From: Prevotella sp.
GTDB taxonomy: Bacteria > Bacteroidota > Bacteroidia > Bacteroidales > Bacteroidaceae
Length of the DNA: 40,788 bases
Direction: 5' to 3'
NCBI GenBank assembly: GCA_017449495.1
Contig: JAFTFO010000002.1
Location: 1 to 40,788, forward strand
A program made the position numbers and the translations under genes. The number at the start of each line of letters is the position of its first letter. Position 1 is the first letter of the stretch. The notes beneath the pieces are model-generated. The model searched no databases. It saw only the letters and a list, made by a program, of their open reading frames with translations, and had not been told where the DNA came from. This document shows, one piece after another, positions 33,261-40,766 of this stretch.

Positions 33261-34210
33261 ATCGTCTCTTCTATCTGATAGTCGTTGCGGCCACTCGACG
33301 AACGACTGATAAGATCGCCGAGGAAACCAGTCAGGAACAACTGTGTGCCGATGATCATCATCGTCAGGGCAATATAGAAATAGGGAGAGTCGGTCACCAA
33401 CCTTTGAGGAATATGGTTGGCCAGGCACCACAACTTGTCGGCGCCGATCACGAAGGCAGCAATGAAGCCGATGACGAACATGATGGTGCCTAAGAAGCCG
33501 AACACGTGCATGGGCTTCTTGCCAAAGGTGCTGAGGAACCACAGCGTCAGAAGATCCAGATAACCGTTTACGAAACGGTTCAGTCCCATGAACTTCGAAG
33601 AGCCATACTTACGGGCCTGGTGGTGCACCACCTTCTCGCCAATCTTGTCGAAGCCCGCATTCTTTGCCAGATAAGGGATATAGCGATGCATCTCGCCATA
33701 CACCTCAATGTTCTTCACCACAGCCTTACGATAAGCCTTCAGCCCACAGTTGAAGTCGTGCAGGTTCTTGATGCCGCTGATCTTACGGGCCGTGGCATTG
33801 AAGAGTTTCGTCGGCAGCGTCTTCGAGATCGGGTCATAACGCTTCTGCTTATAGCCGCTCACCAAGTCATAGCCGTCTTCCTTGATCATACGGTACAGCT
33901 CGGGTATCTCGTCGGGAGAGTCCTGAAGGTCGGCATCCATCGTGATGACCACATCGCCCTGAGCCTGCTCAAAACCACAATACAGGGCAGGGCTCTTGCC
34001 GTAGTTCCGCCGGAACTTGATACCTTTCACACAGTCAGACTTACTGGCCAGATCGTTGATCACCTGCCACGACTCATCGGTAGAGCCGTCGTTCACGAAA
34101 ATCACCTCATAGCTGAAGCCGTGCTCCTTCATCACCCGTTCAATCCAGGCATATAGCTCCGGCAGCGATTCGGCCTCATTATATAGAGGTATAACTACTG
34201 ATATATCCAT
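33257..34210 (-). CDS. GT2 family glycosyltransferase (GtrB/DPM1-like)
   Basis: Membrane glycosyltransferase of 317 aa that most likely transfers a sugar from a nucleotide sugar to a polyprenyl phosphate. The GT-A domain (about 1-220) shows SVVIPLYNEAESLPELYAWI, VNDGSTDESWQVI, FRRNYGKSPALYCGFEQAQG, MDADLQDSPDEIP (DxD) and HHQARKYGSSKFMGLNRFV. Two C-terminal membrane segments (about 235-260 and 280-305) match GtrB and related enzymes. The product could feed lipid-linked sugar for glycan modification. It follows the DUF4199 gene after a short purine-rich repeat. Confidence 0.92.
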   Translation of the reverse strand: MDISVVIPLYNEAESLPELYAWIERVMKEHGFSYEVIFVNDGSTDESWQVINDLASKSDCVKGIKFRRNYGKSPALYCGFEQAQGDVVITMDADLQDSPDEIPELYRMIKEDGYDLVSGYKQKRYDPISKTLPTKLFNATARKISGIKNLHDFNCGLKAYRKAVVKNIEVYGEMHRYIPYLAKNAGFDKIGEKVVHHQARKYGSSKFMGLNRFVNGYLDLLTLWFLSTFGKKPMHVFGFLGTIMFVIGFIAAFVIGADKLWCLANHIPQRLVTDSPYFYIALTMMIIGTQLFLTGFLGDLISRSSSGRNDYQIEETI

Positions 34211-34252
34211 TTTTTACCTTTGTACCTTTTTACTTTTTTACTTTCTTACCTT
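34209..34252. repeat. Purine-rich short tandem repeat between DUF4199 and GT2
   Basis: Minus strand: repeated words GTAAAAAGG/GTAAGAAA/GTAAAAAA (about five units of 8-10 bases), running from the last codons of DUF4199 to the GT2 start. It supplies the ribosome entry region of the GT2 gene, so copy-number change could tune its translation. Confidence 0.6.
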
Positions 34253-34779
34253 TTTACCCGCTGCATCGCCAACCCGATGGGAAGGGCGAGCACAAAGCCG
34301 ATGATGATGTTCACCGTCAGGATGTTCAGCGCATAGTCTATCGGGCGGATATTCGCCATCTCCGAGAGACTCTCCTCAACCATCTGCGTCATACCGTATT
34401 GAGTGACCAGTGCCTTACCCTCGTCAGAGCTCAAGACTTTTGAGAAGGTGCTCAACAGATAGCCGTGGTCTACGTAGGCAAAATAAAGGAACTGGACCAC
34501 TGCCAACAGTATGGCCCCATAGAAGAACACAAACACAGTATAGGCATAGCCACGCTTGAAGGAGATCAGTCCCTCACGCCCCTCATCACGGAACTTGCGC
34601 AGCCGCCCTGCCACAAAGAAGGGCGTCAACACCGCCAAGCCTAATGCCAGCATCCCCAACAACTCGTTCGTAATGCCAAGGATATAACAGGCGAAGCTTG
34701 CCGTCCATAGCAAGGCGAGGAAAAAGCCGTCCTGACGGGCATAAGCCTTCAATTGTATATATTCCGGTGCTGTCATCAA
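34246..34779 (-). CDS. DUF4199 domain-containing membrane protein
   Basis: 177 aa with four hydrophobic segments (about 18-37, 40-57, 80-105 and 148-168, the last NILTVNIIIGFVLALPIGLA). The layout of two close helices, a helix after SFKRGYAYTVFVFFYGAI and a final one matches Bacteroidetes DUF4199; a short extracytoplasmic stretch between helices 3 and 4 (YGMTQMVEESLSEMANIR) is typical. Function is unknown; it is often upstream of a GT2 glycosyltransferase, as here. First gene of the six-gene minus-strand unit down to the Crp/Fnr gene. ATGs at 34779 and 34776 are equally possible. Confidence 0.85.
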   Translation of the reverse strand: MMTAPEYIQLKAYARQDGFFLALLWTASFACYILGITNELLGMLALGLAVLTPFFVAGRLRKFRDEGREGLISFKRGYAYTVFVFFYGAILLAVVQFLYFAYVDHGYLLSTFSKVLSSDEGKALVTQYGMTQMVEESLSEMANIRPIDYALNILTVNIIIGFVLALPIGLAMQRVKR

Positions 34780-34804
34780 TTTAACATTTAACTCTTACAG
34801 CCTG

Positions 34805-34812
34805 CAAAATTA
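34805..34812 (-). promoter_or_regulatory. -7 element of the DUF4199-GT2 unit
   Basis: TAATTTTG on the minus strand, about 26 bases before the ATG; divergent from the SRP RNA promoter. The -33 region is weak. Confidence 0.5.
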
Positions 34813-34908
34813 CGCATTTTCCTGCACATAGCGAGTCCTTTCACTCAAAAAATAGTTAAAAAGCAAAAACTTTTCACTTTTCACTCACCACTATTCACTT
34901 TTTTATTG

Positions 34909-34916
34909 TACCTTTG
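34909..34916 (+). promoter_or_regulatory. -7 element of the SRP RNA / tRNA-Thr transcript
   Basis: TACCTTTG just before the RNA start near 34921. The upstream stretch is A/T-rich with TTTTCACTTTTCACT words. Confidence 0.6.
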
Positions 34917-34929
34917 CAGCCGCTAAGCA

Positions 34930-35030
34930 AAACGGGCAGTCCTGTACGGCCAGCTCCCTTTGAATCCCCCAGGGTGGGAACGCAGCAAGGGTATTAGGTT
35001 GTAGCGGCGCGATGCAGGTAGCTGCCCACC
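34930..35030 (+). ncRNA. ffs: Signal recognition particle RNA (small bacterial type)
   Basis: The apical Bacteroidetes SRP motif CAGGGTGGGAACGCAGCAAG is present at about 34970-34989 (Ffh-binding internal loops and tetraloop). The closing stem pairs GGGCAG (34934-34939) with CTGCCC (35022-35027), extended by CCTG/CAGG. About 100 nt, matching this family. It works with Ffh/FtsY to target membrane proteins. It ends one or two bases before tRNA-Thr, so both likely arise from one transcript. Exact ends are estimates. Confidence 0.9.
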
Positions 35031-35031
35031 C

Positions 35032-35105
35032 GCCTCTTTAGCTCAGTTGGCCAGAGCACGTGATTTGTAATCTCGGGGTCGTTGGTTCGAATCCGACAAG
35101 AGGCT
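35032..35105 (+). tRNA. tRNA-Thr (anticodon TGT)
   Basis: Complete cloverleaf: acceptor GCCTCTT/AAGAGGC, D-arm GCTC...GAGC, anticodon stem CGTGA/TCTCG (one mismatch) with loop TTTGTAA giving TGT (codon ACA), T-arm GTTGG-TTCGAAT-CCGAC, discriminator T. CCA is not encoded. Directly follows the SRP RNA. Confidence 0.93.
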
Positions 35106-35172
35106 CAAGGATAGGCGAAGCCAATTTAGCCGAAGGCTCAAGGATAGGCGAAGCCAATCCAGCCGTAAGGCT
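35101..35172. repeat. 33/34-bp direct repeat starting in the tRNA-Thr 3' end
   Basis: Two units begin AGGCTCAAGGATAGGCGAAG and continue CCAATTTAGCCGA or CCAATCCAGCCGTA (35101-35133 and 35134-35167), followed by a partial third AGGCT. The first unit starts in the tRNA acceptor arm. Each carries small GCC/GGC hairpins. Confidence 0.75.
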
Positions 35173-35186
35173 CTAAATTTATAACT

Positions 35187-36695
35187 ATGAACAAAGTTAG
35201 CATTATTATTCTAAGCATGCTCTTCTGCTGTACCCTATCGCAGGCACAAGAGACCAAGAAGAGCGAACTTCAGCAACGTGCTGAGGCGGTAGATCCCCAA
35301 CAAAACATTGCAACGGCAAGGTCGCTTTATATCCATGCCTTCAACGACTACTACAACAGGGGGCAGATGCGCCAGGGAGTAGAGTGCGCCGTCAAAGCTG
35401 CATCACTCTATTATTCAAAAGAGAACTATTACAAGGAGGCTTTCGATCTGCTGCGCCGTGCCGATGAGGCCATCAACTCCGCAGAGAAGGAGAGTCAGGC
35501 AGACAAGGCCGCCATGCACTACCTCGTCACCAAGGAGCGTCTGCAGATGTATATCAAGCTCAGGAAGAGTGAGAGCGCCAAGGACCAGCTGAACATCATG
35601 GAGAACCAGGCAAGTCAGGCCAACGACGAGAACGTGAAGAACGACCTGCTCTACACCAAGGCCATCTATTACTACACCTTCGGCATGAACACTCAGGGCA
35701 ACGCCGTCTTCAAGGAGATGGCCGACAAGCTGACAGCCAGCAAGGAGTACGACAAGGTTGACGAGGTGTATCAGACACTCATCGCCAACGGCCGCAAGAG
35801 CAATAATGCCAACATGGTGGCACAGTCGTACAGTAACTACCTCGCCTGGAAAGACTCCACCAGCGCCCTGAAGCATGCCGACGAGATCGGCGCCCTGAAA
35901 AAGCAGATTGCCGACAACGAAGCCACCATCGCCGAGAAAGACAGCTCACTCTCCACGCGCTGGTTCTTCATCATCGGACTCTGCATCCTGGCAGCTGCAC
36001 TGGCAGCAGCACTCGTCATCGGAGCAATCGTACTGATGCGCTTCATCCTCCTCGACCGCAAGCAGAAGAAAGTCATCCGACTGGCCAACGAGAGCAATGC
36101 CCTAAAGGCCAAGTTCATCAGTAACATATCCGCCCAGCTGGAGCCCACATTCCAGAAACTCGACAGCACGAAGCCAGAAGTGAAGGCACTGCTTGAGTTC
36201 TCAAGCCACATACAGACACTTTCCGAACTGGAAAACAAGGACAGCAGCGAGATCGAAGTGGAGGACATCCCCGTGCCGCAGTTCTGTGAGAGCCTGATAG
36301 ACCAGATCCGTGATAAGGTGAAAAATGACGTCAACCTCACAGTCAACGCCCCTGACATGAGGGCGAAGATCAACAAGGAATACGTCTCGCATATCCTGCT
36401 CCATCTGCTCAGCAACGCAGCTGAATACACTCCGGCAGGCGGCAGCATCGCACTCGACTTCAAGAAGCGCGGCCCCCACTCCTATCAGTTCCTTGTATCC
36501 GATACAGGCTGTGGCATCCCCGAAGAGAAGCGCGAAGACATCTTCAAGCCCTTCCTCGAGATTCGCGACCTCACTACCGGCGACGGACTCGGACTGCCCA
36601 TCTGTAAGCAGATGGCCCTGAAGATGAATGGCGACCTCGACATCGATCCCAAGTTCACCAAGGGCACCCGCTTCATCCTTGACCTACACGCATAA
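35187..36695 (+). CDS. TPR-containing sensor histidine kinase-like protein lacking the phospho-His
   Basis: 502 aa. Signal peptide (ends LSQAQ at 21), helical TPR-like sensor region (about 30-240), a single membrane helix (about 258-285, FIIGLCILAAALAAALVIGA) and a cytoplasmic kinase-like half. The ATPase domain is intact: N box LLSNAAEYT, G1 VSDTGCGIPEE, F box FKPF, G2 GDGLGLPICKQM. The dimerisation-helix H box, normally with a phosphoacceptor His, reads FISNISAQLEPTF with Ala at 316, so autophosphorylation at the usual site is not possible. It may be a pseudokinase partner or use another residue. It stands alone: no response regulator is adjacent. A hairpin terminator follows. Confidence 0.87.
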   Translation: MNKVSIIILSMLFCCTLSQAQETKKSELQQRAEAVDPQQNIATARSLYIHAFNDYYNRGQMRQGVECAVKAASLYYSKENYYKEAFDLLRRADEAINSAEKESQADKAAMHYLVTKERLQMYIKLRKSESAKDQLNIMENQASQANDENVKNDLLYTKAIYYYTFGMNTQGNAVFKEMADKLTASKEYDKVDEVYQTLIANGRKSNNANMVAQSYSNYLAWKDSTSALKHADEIGALKKQIADNEATIAEKDSSLSTRWFFIIGLCILAAALAAALVIGAIVLMRFILLDRKQKKVIRLANESNALKAKFISNISAQLEPTFQKLDSTKPEVKALLEFSSHIQTLSELENKDSSEIEVEDIPVPQFCESLIDQIRDKVKNDVNLTVNAPDMRAKINKEYVSHILLHLLSNAAEYTPAGGSIALDFKKRGPHSYQFLVSDTGCGIPEEKREDIFKPFLEIRDLTTGDGLGLPICKQMALKMNGDLDIDPKFTKGTRFILDLHA

Positions 36696-36709
36696 TCAAA
36701 CATTCAAAT

Positions 36710-36752
36710 AAGAGCAGGCTCTGTTGTCTTTCCGACATCAGAGCCTGCTCTT
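36710..36752 (+). terminator. Terminator of the kinase-like gene
   Basis: AAGAGCAGGCTCTG (36710-36723) pairs perfectly with CAGAGCCTGCTCTT (36739-36752), loop 15 nt, followed by a T-rich tract. Confidence 0.85.
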
Positions 36753-36768
36753 CTCGTCTATTCCTTTT

Positions 36769-36823
36769 TAGCTTTGCACAAAAAACCAACGTCGCATTGT
36801 AATTTTTGTAATACTCCTGCGAC
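36769..36823 (+). promoter_or_regulatory. Putative control region of the ECF sigma gene
   Basis: A TAGCTTTG -7-like element (36769-36776) is followed by an inverted repeat GTCGCA (36791-36796) and TGCGAC (36818-36823). The repeat might mark an autoregulatory ECF promoter or an operator. No confirmed -33 is seen. Confidence 0.4.
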
Positions 36824-36852
36824 TAATAGGGTAACAAAGCGATCAGAATGAT

Positions 36853-37344
36853 ATGGAGACAAAACCATTAGAGAAAGAATTCCTGACCATGATCTCAGCG
36901 CAACAGCGCACGATCTACAAGGTGTGCTACATCTACGCCAAGGACCAGGACGACCTGAACGACCTGTTTCAGGAGGTGGTACTCAACCTGTGGAAGAGCT
37001 TCCCTCACTATCGGGGAGATAGCAAACTCACCACTTGGGTCTACCGCATAGCGATGAACACCTGCATCACCTTCCTGCGCCGAGCCGGCACGAGGCCTCA
37101 GACCATCCCGCTGACAATAGACGTGGCCGGTCAGTTGGCAGAAGAGGAGGGTCGCACAGGGCAGTTGCAGGAGCTCTACCGTCTCATCAACCGGTTAGGG
37201 AAATTGGAGCGCGCACTGATTCTCCTCTGGTTGGAAGAACGGAGCTATCAGGAAATGGCCGACATCCTCGGCATCTCGAAGGCTAATGTCGCCGTCAAGC
37301 TCAATCGCACCAAAGAGAAACTCAAGCAAATGGTAAAAGAGTAA
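36853..37344 (+). CDS. ECF-type RNA polymerase sigma factor
   Basis: 163 aa, normal for ECF sigma. Region 2 (about 10-80): IYKVCYIYAKDQDDLNDLFQ and EVVLNLWKSFPHYRGDSKLT, then TWVYRIAMNTCITFLRR (core and -10 contacts). Region 4 (about 108-160): LGKLERALILLWLEERSYQE and MADILGISKANVAVKLNRTK (HTH for -35). No extracytoplasmic FecR-like anti-sigma follows; instead a small membrane protein begins 32 bp downstream. The target regulon is unknown. Confidence 0.92.
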   Translation: METKPLEKEFLTMISAQQRTIYKVCYIYAKDQDDLNDLFQEVVLNLWKSFPHYRGDSKLTTWVYRIAMNTCITFLRRAGTRPQTIPLTIDVAGQLAEEEGRTGQLQELYRLINRLGKLERALILLWLEERSYQEMADILGISKANVAVKLNRTKEKLKQMVKE

Positions 37345-37376
37345 AAACAGTAAAATGTTGAACAATTAAAAACGTC

Positions 37377-37991
37377 ATGAATATGGAACTTGATGAACTT
37401 AAAAACAGTTGGAACGCACTTAACAAGCGTCTGAATGACAGCGAGGTAGTGAACCTGCGCATCGTCAAGGAGCTGATACAGCAGAAGACCAAGTCGGCCT
37501 TCGACCGTCTCTTCAGCCAGAACCTCCACAGTTTCGTGGTATCCTTCGTGATCATCGCCGTGATGTTCCCTTGGATCTATATGCACACCCCCATCTCTAC
37601 CACCTCGTTCGTGATTGTTGAAGTCGCTATGGTGATAGGTATGATACCCCAGATATGGAAGCTCACGCTGCTCTCTAAGTTTAATCTGGAGGAGAAGAAG
37701 TGTAATGAGCTGAGCCGTCTGGTGCTCCGCTACAAGCAGATACGCCACAACGAGTCCATCTGGGGCATCGCCTTGGTAGCTCTTACTTTCGTAGCCTTCT
37801 ACATCTCGGAGCTGTGCTTCAACGAGGCTGTGACCTATGTCTTCGGCCCCAAGATTCTGCGGGTCGTCGGCATGACACTACTCACCTTTACCCTGGCCTA
37901 TGTGATTGGCCTATGGCAGCGCCGTCGCCACGCCCAGCAGATGCTGGAGATAGAAAACGGTCTGTCGGAACTACAGAAATTTGAGAACTAA
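37377..37991 (+). CDS. Membrane protein downstream of the ECF sigma factor
   Basis: 204 aa. A soluble N-terminal helix begins MELDELKNSWNALNKRLNDS, followed by about four hydrophobic segments (about 50-70, 75-95, 120-140 and 155-175) and a helical cytoplasmic tail (RRRHAQQMLEIENGLSELQK). It lies in one unit with the sigma gene. This N-terminal LDELKNSWN pattern is common among small Bacteroidetes proteins next to ECF sigma genes and could bind the sigma factor, but no known anti-sigma domain is recognisable. ATG 37377 or 37383 may be the start. Confidence 0.8.
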   Translation: MNMELDELKNSWNALNKRLNDSEVVNLRIVKELIQQKTKSAFDRLFSQNLHSFVVSFVIIAVMFPWIYMHTPISTTSFVIVEVAMVIGMIPQIWKLTLLSKFNLEEKKCNELSRLVLRYKQIRHNESIWGIALVALTFVAFYISELCFNEAVTYVFGPKILRVVGMTLLTFTLAYVIGLWQRRRHAQQMLEIENGLSELQKFEN

Positions 37992-37996
37992 GCATA

Positions 37997-38032
37997 AAGA
38001 AGCCCCGATCCAGAAATGGGTCGGGGCTTCTT
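37997..38032. terminator. Terminator between convergent genes
   Basis: AAGAAGCCCCGA (37997-38008) pairs perfectly with TCGGGGCTTCTT (38021-38032). It ends the sigma unit and may also stop the GLUG protein gene transcript, although 86 bp separate it from that stop codon. Confidence 0.85.
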
Positions 38033-38117
38033 CATCTCGTTATACCTTATTATATTATAAGTTGCAAATATCACAAGGGGACTCTAATGAGCCCAACCCA
38101 TTTATGAGCCAAGGCAT

Positions 38118-39716
38118 TTAAAACGAGACCTTATAATTCTTATCACCTACATTTATTATGAATATGCCCTTGCCCAACTGCATCAATTCACTTTCCGAGG
38201 CTGTTACTGACTTGATGAGTTTCCCCTGAAGGTCATAGACATTTATTCGAGTTTGCTGAGGTAAGTCTTTAAGTAGAATCACACCGTCTTCTTCGATTTT
38301 GATTCCTGGCGCTGTCCCTTGAGTTGCTGACCTAATATAGGTAGCAGCACTTTCAAAAACGGCATTCACCACATGATTAGCCAATACATTATCAAAAGTA
38401 TATTGGCCTCCTGACAACTGCCATGTACAGTCCATGTAGTCAACATAGAGAGCACTTAACTTCCATCCCTGCTCAGCATCAACATCAATAGTAGCCGACT
38501 CACCTTCGCCAACAAGTATACTGATTCGTCCATTTTCCACAGGGAAAGATATCCGATATTTCTCCTTCAGGTTCTTCAACTGAGGATAGGAACCTGACTT
38601 GAACTCCCAAACATCCGTGCTGAACCCATCAAGACGCATACCAGAAGTAAGATAGTCGCTCGACACACCAGTACCATATGACTCACTCACCATTGCAAAG
38701 TTGGAGTTATAGAAAGCATTCGATACAGAGAACTGTGTATAGGTCGGGCCTATTGAGCCTATAAAGTACTGTGCTACGTCCGTCCTGAAGTCTTCTGGAG
38801 CAAAAACAACATTGTTGATCACTGTCTCATGGGCAGCACAGATTCCACCGACAAAGGTGTTCTGCTTATTGTAGGAATAGTCATAAACACTTAGAATTCC
38901 ACTGAAAATACAATCCTCGATCTTTGATGCATATGCGGCAATTCCACCAATATAACTACCATTTGTCGTGGGGTAAGCGGGAATGGAAAGTCTGCCTGTA
39001 ACTGCACACTGCCTGATAACACCTCTGGCATTTGCTACGAGACCTCCGAAGTGTCCAGACATATATGCATTGAAATTACTCCAGTAGTTGACTCCTCCGT
39101 CAGCTTTACAATATTCAATATTCTCAGCCTGGCCTGCCATAAGTCCTGCATAGGTAAAACTGTCACCTGATTTATAGAAGTTGTATGTAGTCATACAAGA
39201 ACAATGGTCAATGCTACCGCCATTGGCCATGATGCCTCCCATATACTGTACATTATCGGCAACAACTCCCATTGACTGCTTATAATCGATCGTAGCAGTA
39301 ACCCTCAGCGATGTAATGGTTCCTTTCACATTCCCGAAAAGCCCAACAGTCATAACCCCTGCAGGATTGGGCAATTGCGAAGTATCAATGTATAAGTTGC
39401 TGATAGAGTGTCCCTTACCATCGAACGTCCCACAAAACTCCTTTCCGCTGAAAGATGTATTGCCATAGCCAATCGGAGTCCATTGATAGCCGTTCAGGTC
39501 TATATCATTTTCCAGATATACAATTTTACCTTCGAACGAGAATCCAAAGGCATTAACAAGCTGAGACAGCCCATTAAACTCGTCAGCCGAATAGATGTGA
39601 AACTCTGTTTGTTGTTCATCATACCAACCAGCATCAAGGCTAGCTCCATCCCATACATCGGCTTTAACGCAGAGGGTCAACCCCAGCATAGCCAGCAATA
39701 AAATTCTCTTCTTCAT
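38118..39716 (-). CDS. T9SS-exported surface protein with GLUG-like repeats
   Basis: 532 aa. Signal peptide MKKRILLLAMLGLTLCVKAD. The mature region is a beta-helix-like solenoid (about 30-350) with DIDLNGYQWTPIG, CGTFDGKGHSISNLYI and successive GLUG-type turns (GGIMANGGSIDHCSC, GGLVANARGVIRQCAVTG, GGIAAYASKIEDCIFSG). A beta-sandwich (about 375-450) and a type A T9SS sorting domain (INVYDLQGKLIKSVTASESE to GIFIINVGDKNYKVSF) complete it. Such solenoids often bind or present ligands; no enzyme motif is seen. Base composition is more AT-rich than the housekeeping genes. A ~290-nt leader with a structured element precedes it. Confidence 0.88.
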   Translation of the reverse strand: MKKRILLLAMLGLTLCVKADVWDGASLDAGWYDEQQTEFHIYSADEFNGLSQLVNAFGFSFEGKIVYLENDIDLNGYQWTPIGYGNTSFSGKEFCGTFDGKGHSISNLYIDTSQLPNPAGVMTVGLFGNVKGTITSLRVTATIDYKQSMGVVADNVQYMGGIMANGGSIDHCSCMTTYNFYKSGDSFTYAGLMAGQAENIEYCKADGGVNYWSNFNAYMSGHFGGLVANARGVIRQCAVTGRLSIPAYPTTNGSYIGGIAAYASKIEDCIFSGILSVYDYSYNKQNTFVGGICAAHETVINNVVFAPEDFRTDVAQYFIGSIGPTYTQFSVSNAFYNSNFAMVSESYGTGVSSDYLTSGMRLDGFSTDVWEFKSGSYPQLKNLKEKYRISFPVENGRISILVGEGESATIDVDAEQGWKLSALYVDYMDCTWQLSGGQYTFDNVLANHVVNAVFESAATYIRSATQGTAPGIKIEEDGVILLKDLPQQTRINVYDLQGKLIKSVTASESELMQLGKGIFIINVGDKNYKVSF

Positions 39717-39760
39717 TTTTCGTATGATTTGTTATTAAGATGATTAATGCCAAATAAAAA

Positions 39761-39836
39761 CGTGAGCAATTAACTTCGCTTACGTTCTTCCAGGTATCGG
39801 CAAACACCCAATGCACTTTGACGAGTAATGCTCACG
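39761..39836 (-). promoter_or_regulatory. Structured 5' leader element with closing 8-bp stem
   Basis: In the minus-strand transcript CGUGAGCA (39836-39829) pairs perfectly with UGCUCACG (39768-39761). The 60-nt interior has further complementary parts (AUUA with UAAU; GGU...ACC). It lies inside the leader of the GLUG protein gene, 45 nt before its ATG. Candidate cis-regulatory RNA; it matches no riboswitch class I can recognise. Confidence 0.55.
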
Positions 39837-39873
39837 CCACCAGGCGCGAATCATCAACTTCTTTCTTGTGCAT
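39770..39873 (-). other. Nested mini-ORFs in the leader
   Basis: Three short frames overlap the structured element: ATG 39873 to TGA 39832 (13 codons, MHKKEVDDSRLVA), ATG 39854 to TAA 39780 (24 codons, beginning MIRAWWREHYSSKCIGC) and GTG 39835 to TAA 39770 (21 codons, beginning VSITRQSALGVCRYLEE). The first frame's TGA overlaps the third frame's GTG (GTGA). I cannot say whether any is translated. If so, they could be leader peptides that couple translation to folding. Confidence 0.4.
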
Positions 39874-40014
39874 TCTTTCGATATTTTGCCGATTTCGGAA
39901 AGAACAAGATTCAGCGGACGCTTCAACGTATATGTCAGTTCAATGTATCTTCTATGTCATAACCATTTATTGTTTTATGATTCCTATTTAATACTTTACC
40001 TTAAATTCTGCTGG

Positions 40015-40046
40015 CAAAGATAAGCAAATATTTCGAAACATGCAAG
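40015..40046 (-). promoter_or_regulatory. Promoter of the GLUG protein leader
   Basis: On the minus strand CTTG (40046-40043), a 20-base spacer and TATCTTTG (40022-40015). Start of transcription near 40008 gives a leader of about 290 nt, much longer than the 15-30 nt seen for most genes here. The stretch 39837-40014 holds leader sequence with no further clear feature. Confidence 0.7.
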
Positions 40047-40193
40047 AAAAAGCAAGAATCTTTTCTTGAGTCCTGCCATATTATTCTATACACTGTTAGT
40101 CCAAAATGTCTGAAAGTAACTCACGAGGACAGGTACAACGGGTTAACTCACTAGTCCTGTCACATAATTTGACGCACATCAAATTTTTTTGTT

Positions 40194-40536
40194 GCATTTC
40201 ACTTCCACTTCCACCAAATCTTCTGTATCGCCTTTATTTAAAGGTGTTTCAGAAGGTGGAAGTGAGCTATTTCACTTCCACTTCACTTCCACCTTTTTTG
40301 AGGGCGGGAAACGGGGAGAAAGGATAGACCAAACCCGGAGAAAGGTGGCACCTTTCTCCCAGTAAATAGGCACCTTTCTGCAGGTTTGCAGCCACCTTTC
40401 TCGCACAAAAAACCGCTCGTTCGGTATCGAATTTGAGGTGGAAGAGAGGTGGAAGTGAAAAAGTTCACTTCCACCTCTGGAAATGCCGATGTACACAGGG
40501 GTTTCTGAAGATTTAGTGGAAGTGGAAGTGAATTGC
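40194..40536. mobile_element. MITE-like inverted-repeat element next to the rRNA operon
   Basis: Terminal inverted repeats 40194-40223 and 40507-40536 match at 28 of 30 bases (core CACTTCCACTTCCAC). The interior holds a 13-bp hairpin (40253-40265 with 40283-40295), a perfect 15-bp hairpin with loop AAAG (40445-40478) and the AGAAAGG/CACCTTTCTC cluster (40316-40403). No transposase is encoded and no clear target-site duplication is seen, so it may be a non-autonomous element or a stack of regulatory repeats. The flanks (T-run left, A-run right) are also complementary. 40047-40193 contains nothing I can assign. Confidence 0.55.
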
Positions 40537-40609
40537 TCCAAAAAAAAATTGAAGACAGGAGACATCTTCTGATACTACTTCAAACTATTTGCATTTGCAT
40601 ACAACAAAA

Positions 40610-40641
40610 GAAGCCCTGAATCATTAATGACTCAGGGCTTC
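40610..40641 (-). terminator. rRNA operon terminator
   Basis: GAAGCCCTGA (40610-40619) pairs with TCAGGGCTTC (40632-40641), with an inner TCATTAATGA palindrome. On the minus strand it is followed by TTTTGTTG, 13 bases after the 5S gene. Confidence 0.88.
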
Positions 40642-40653
40642 ACACTCTATAAA

Positions 40654-40766
<113 letters not shown>

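Noticed and set aside
40272-40565. 97-codon minus-strand frame through the inverted-repeat element
   Set aside because: It consists of translated repeats and hairpins and has no protein character.
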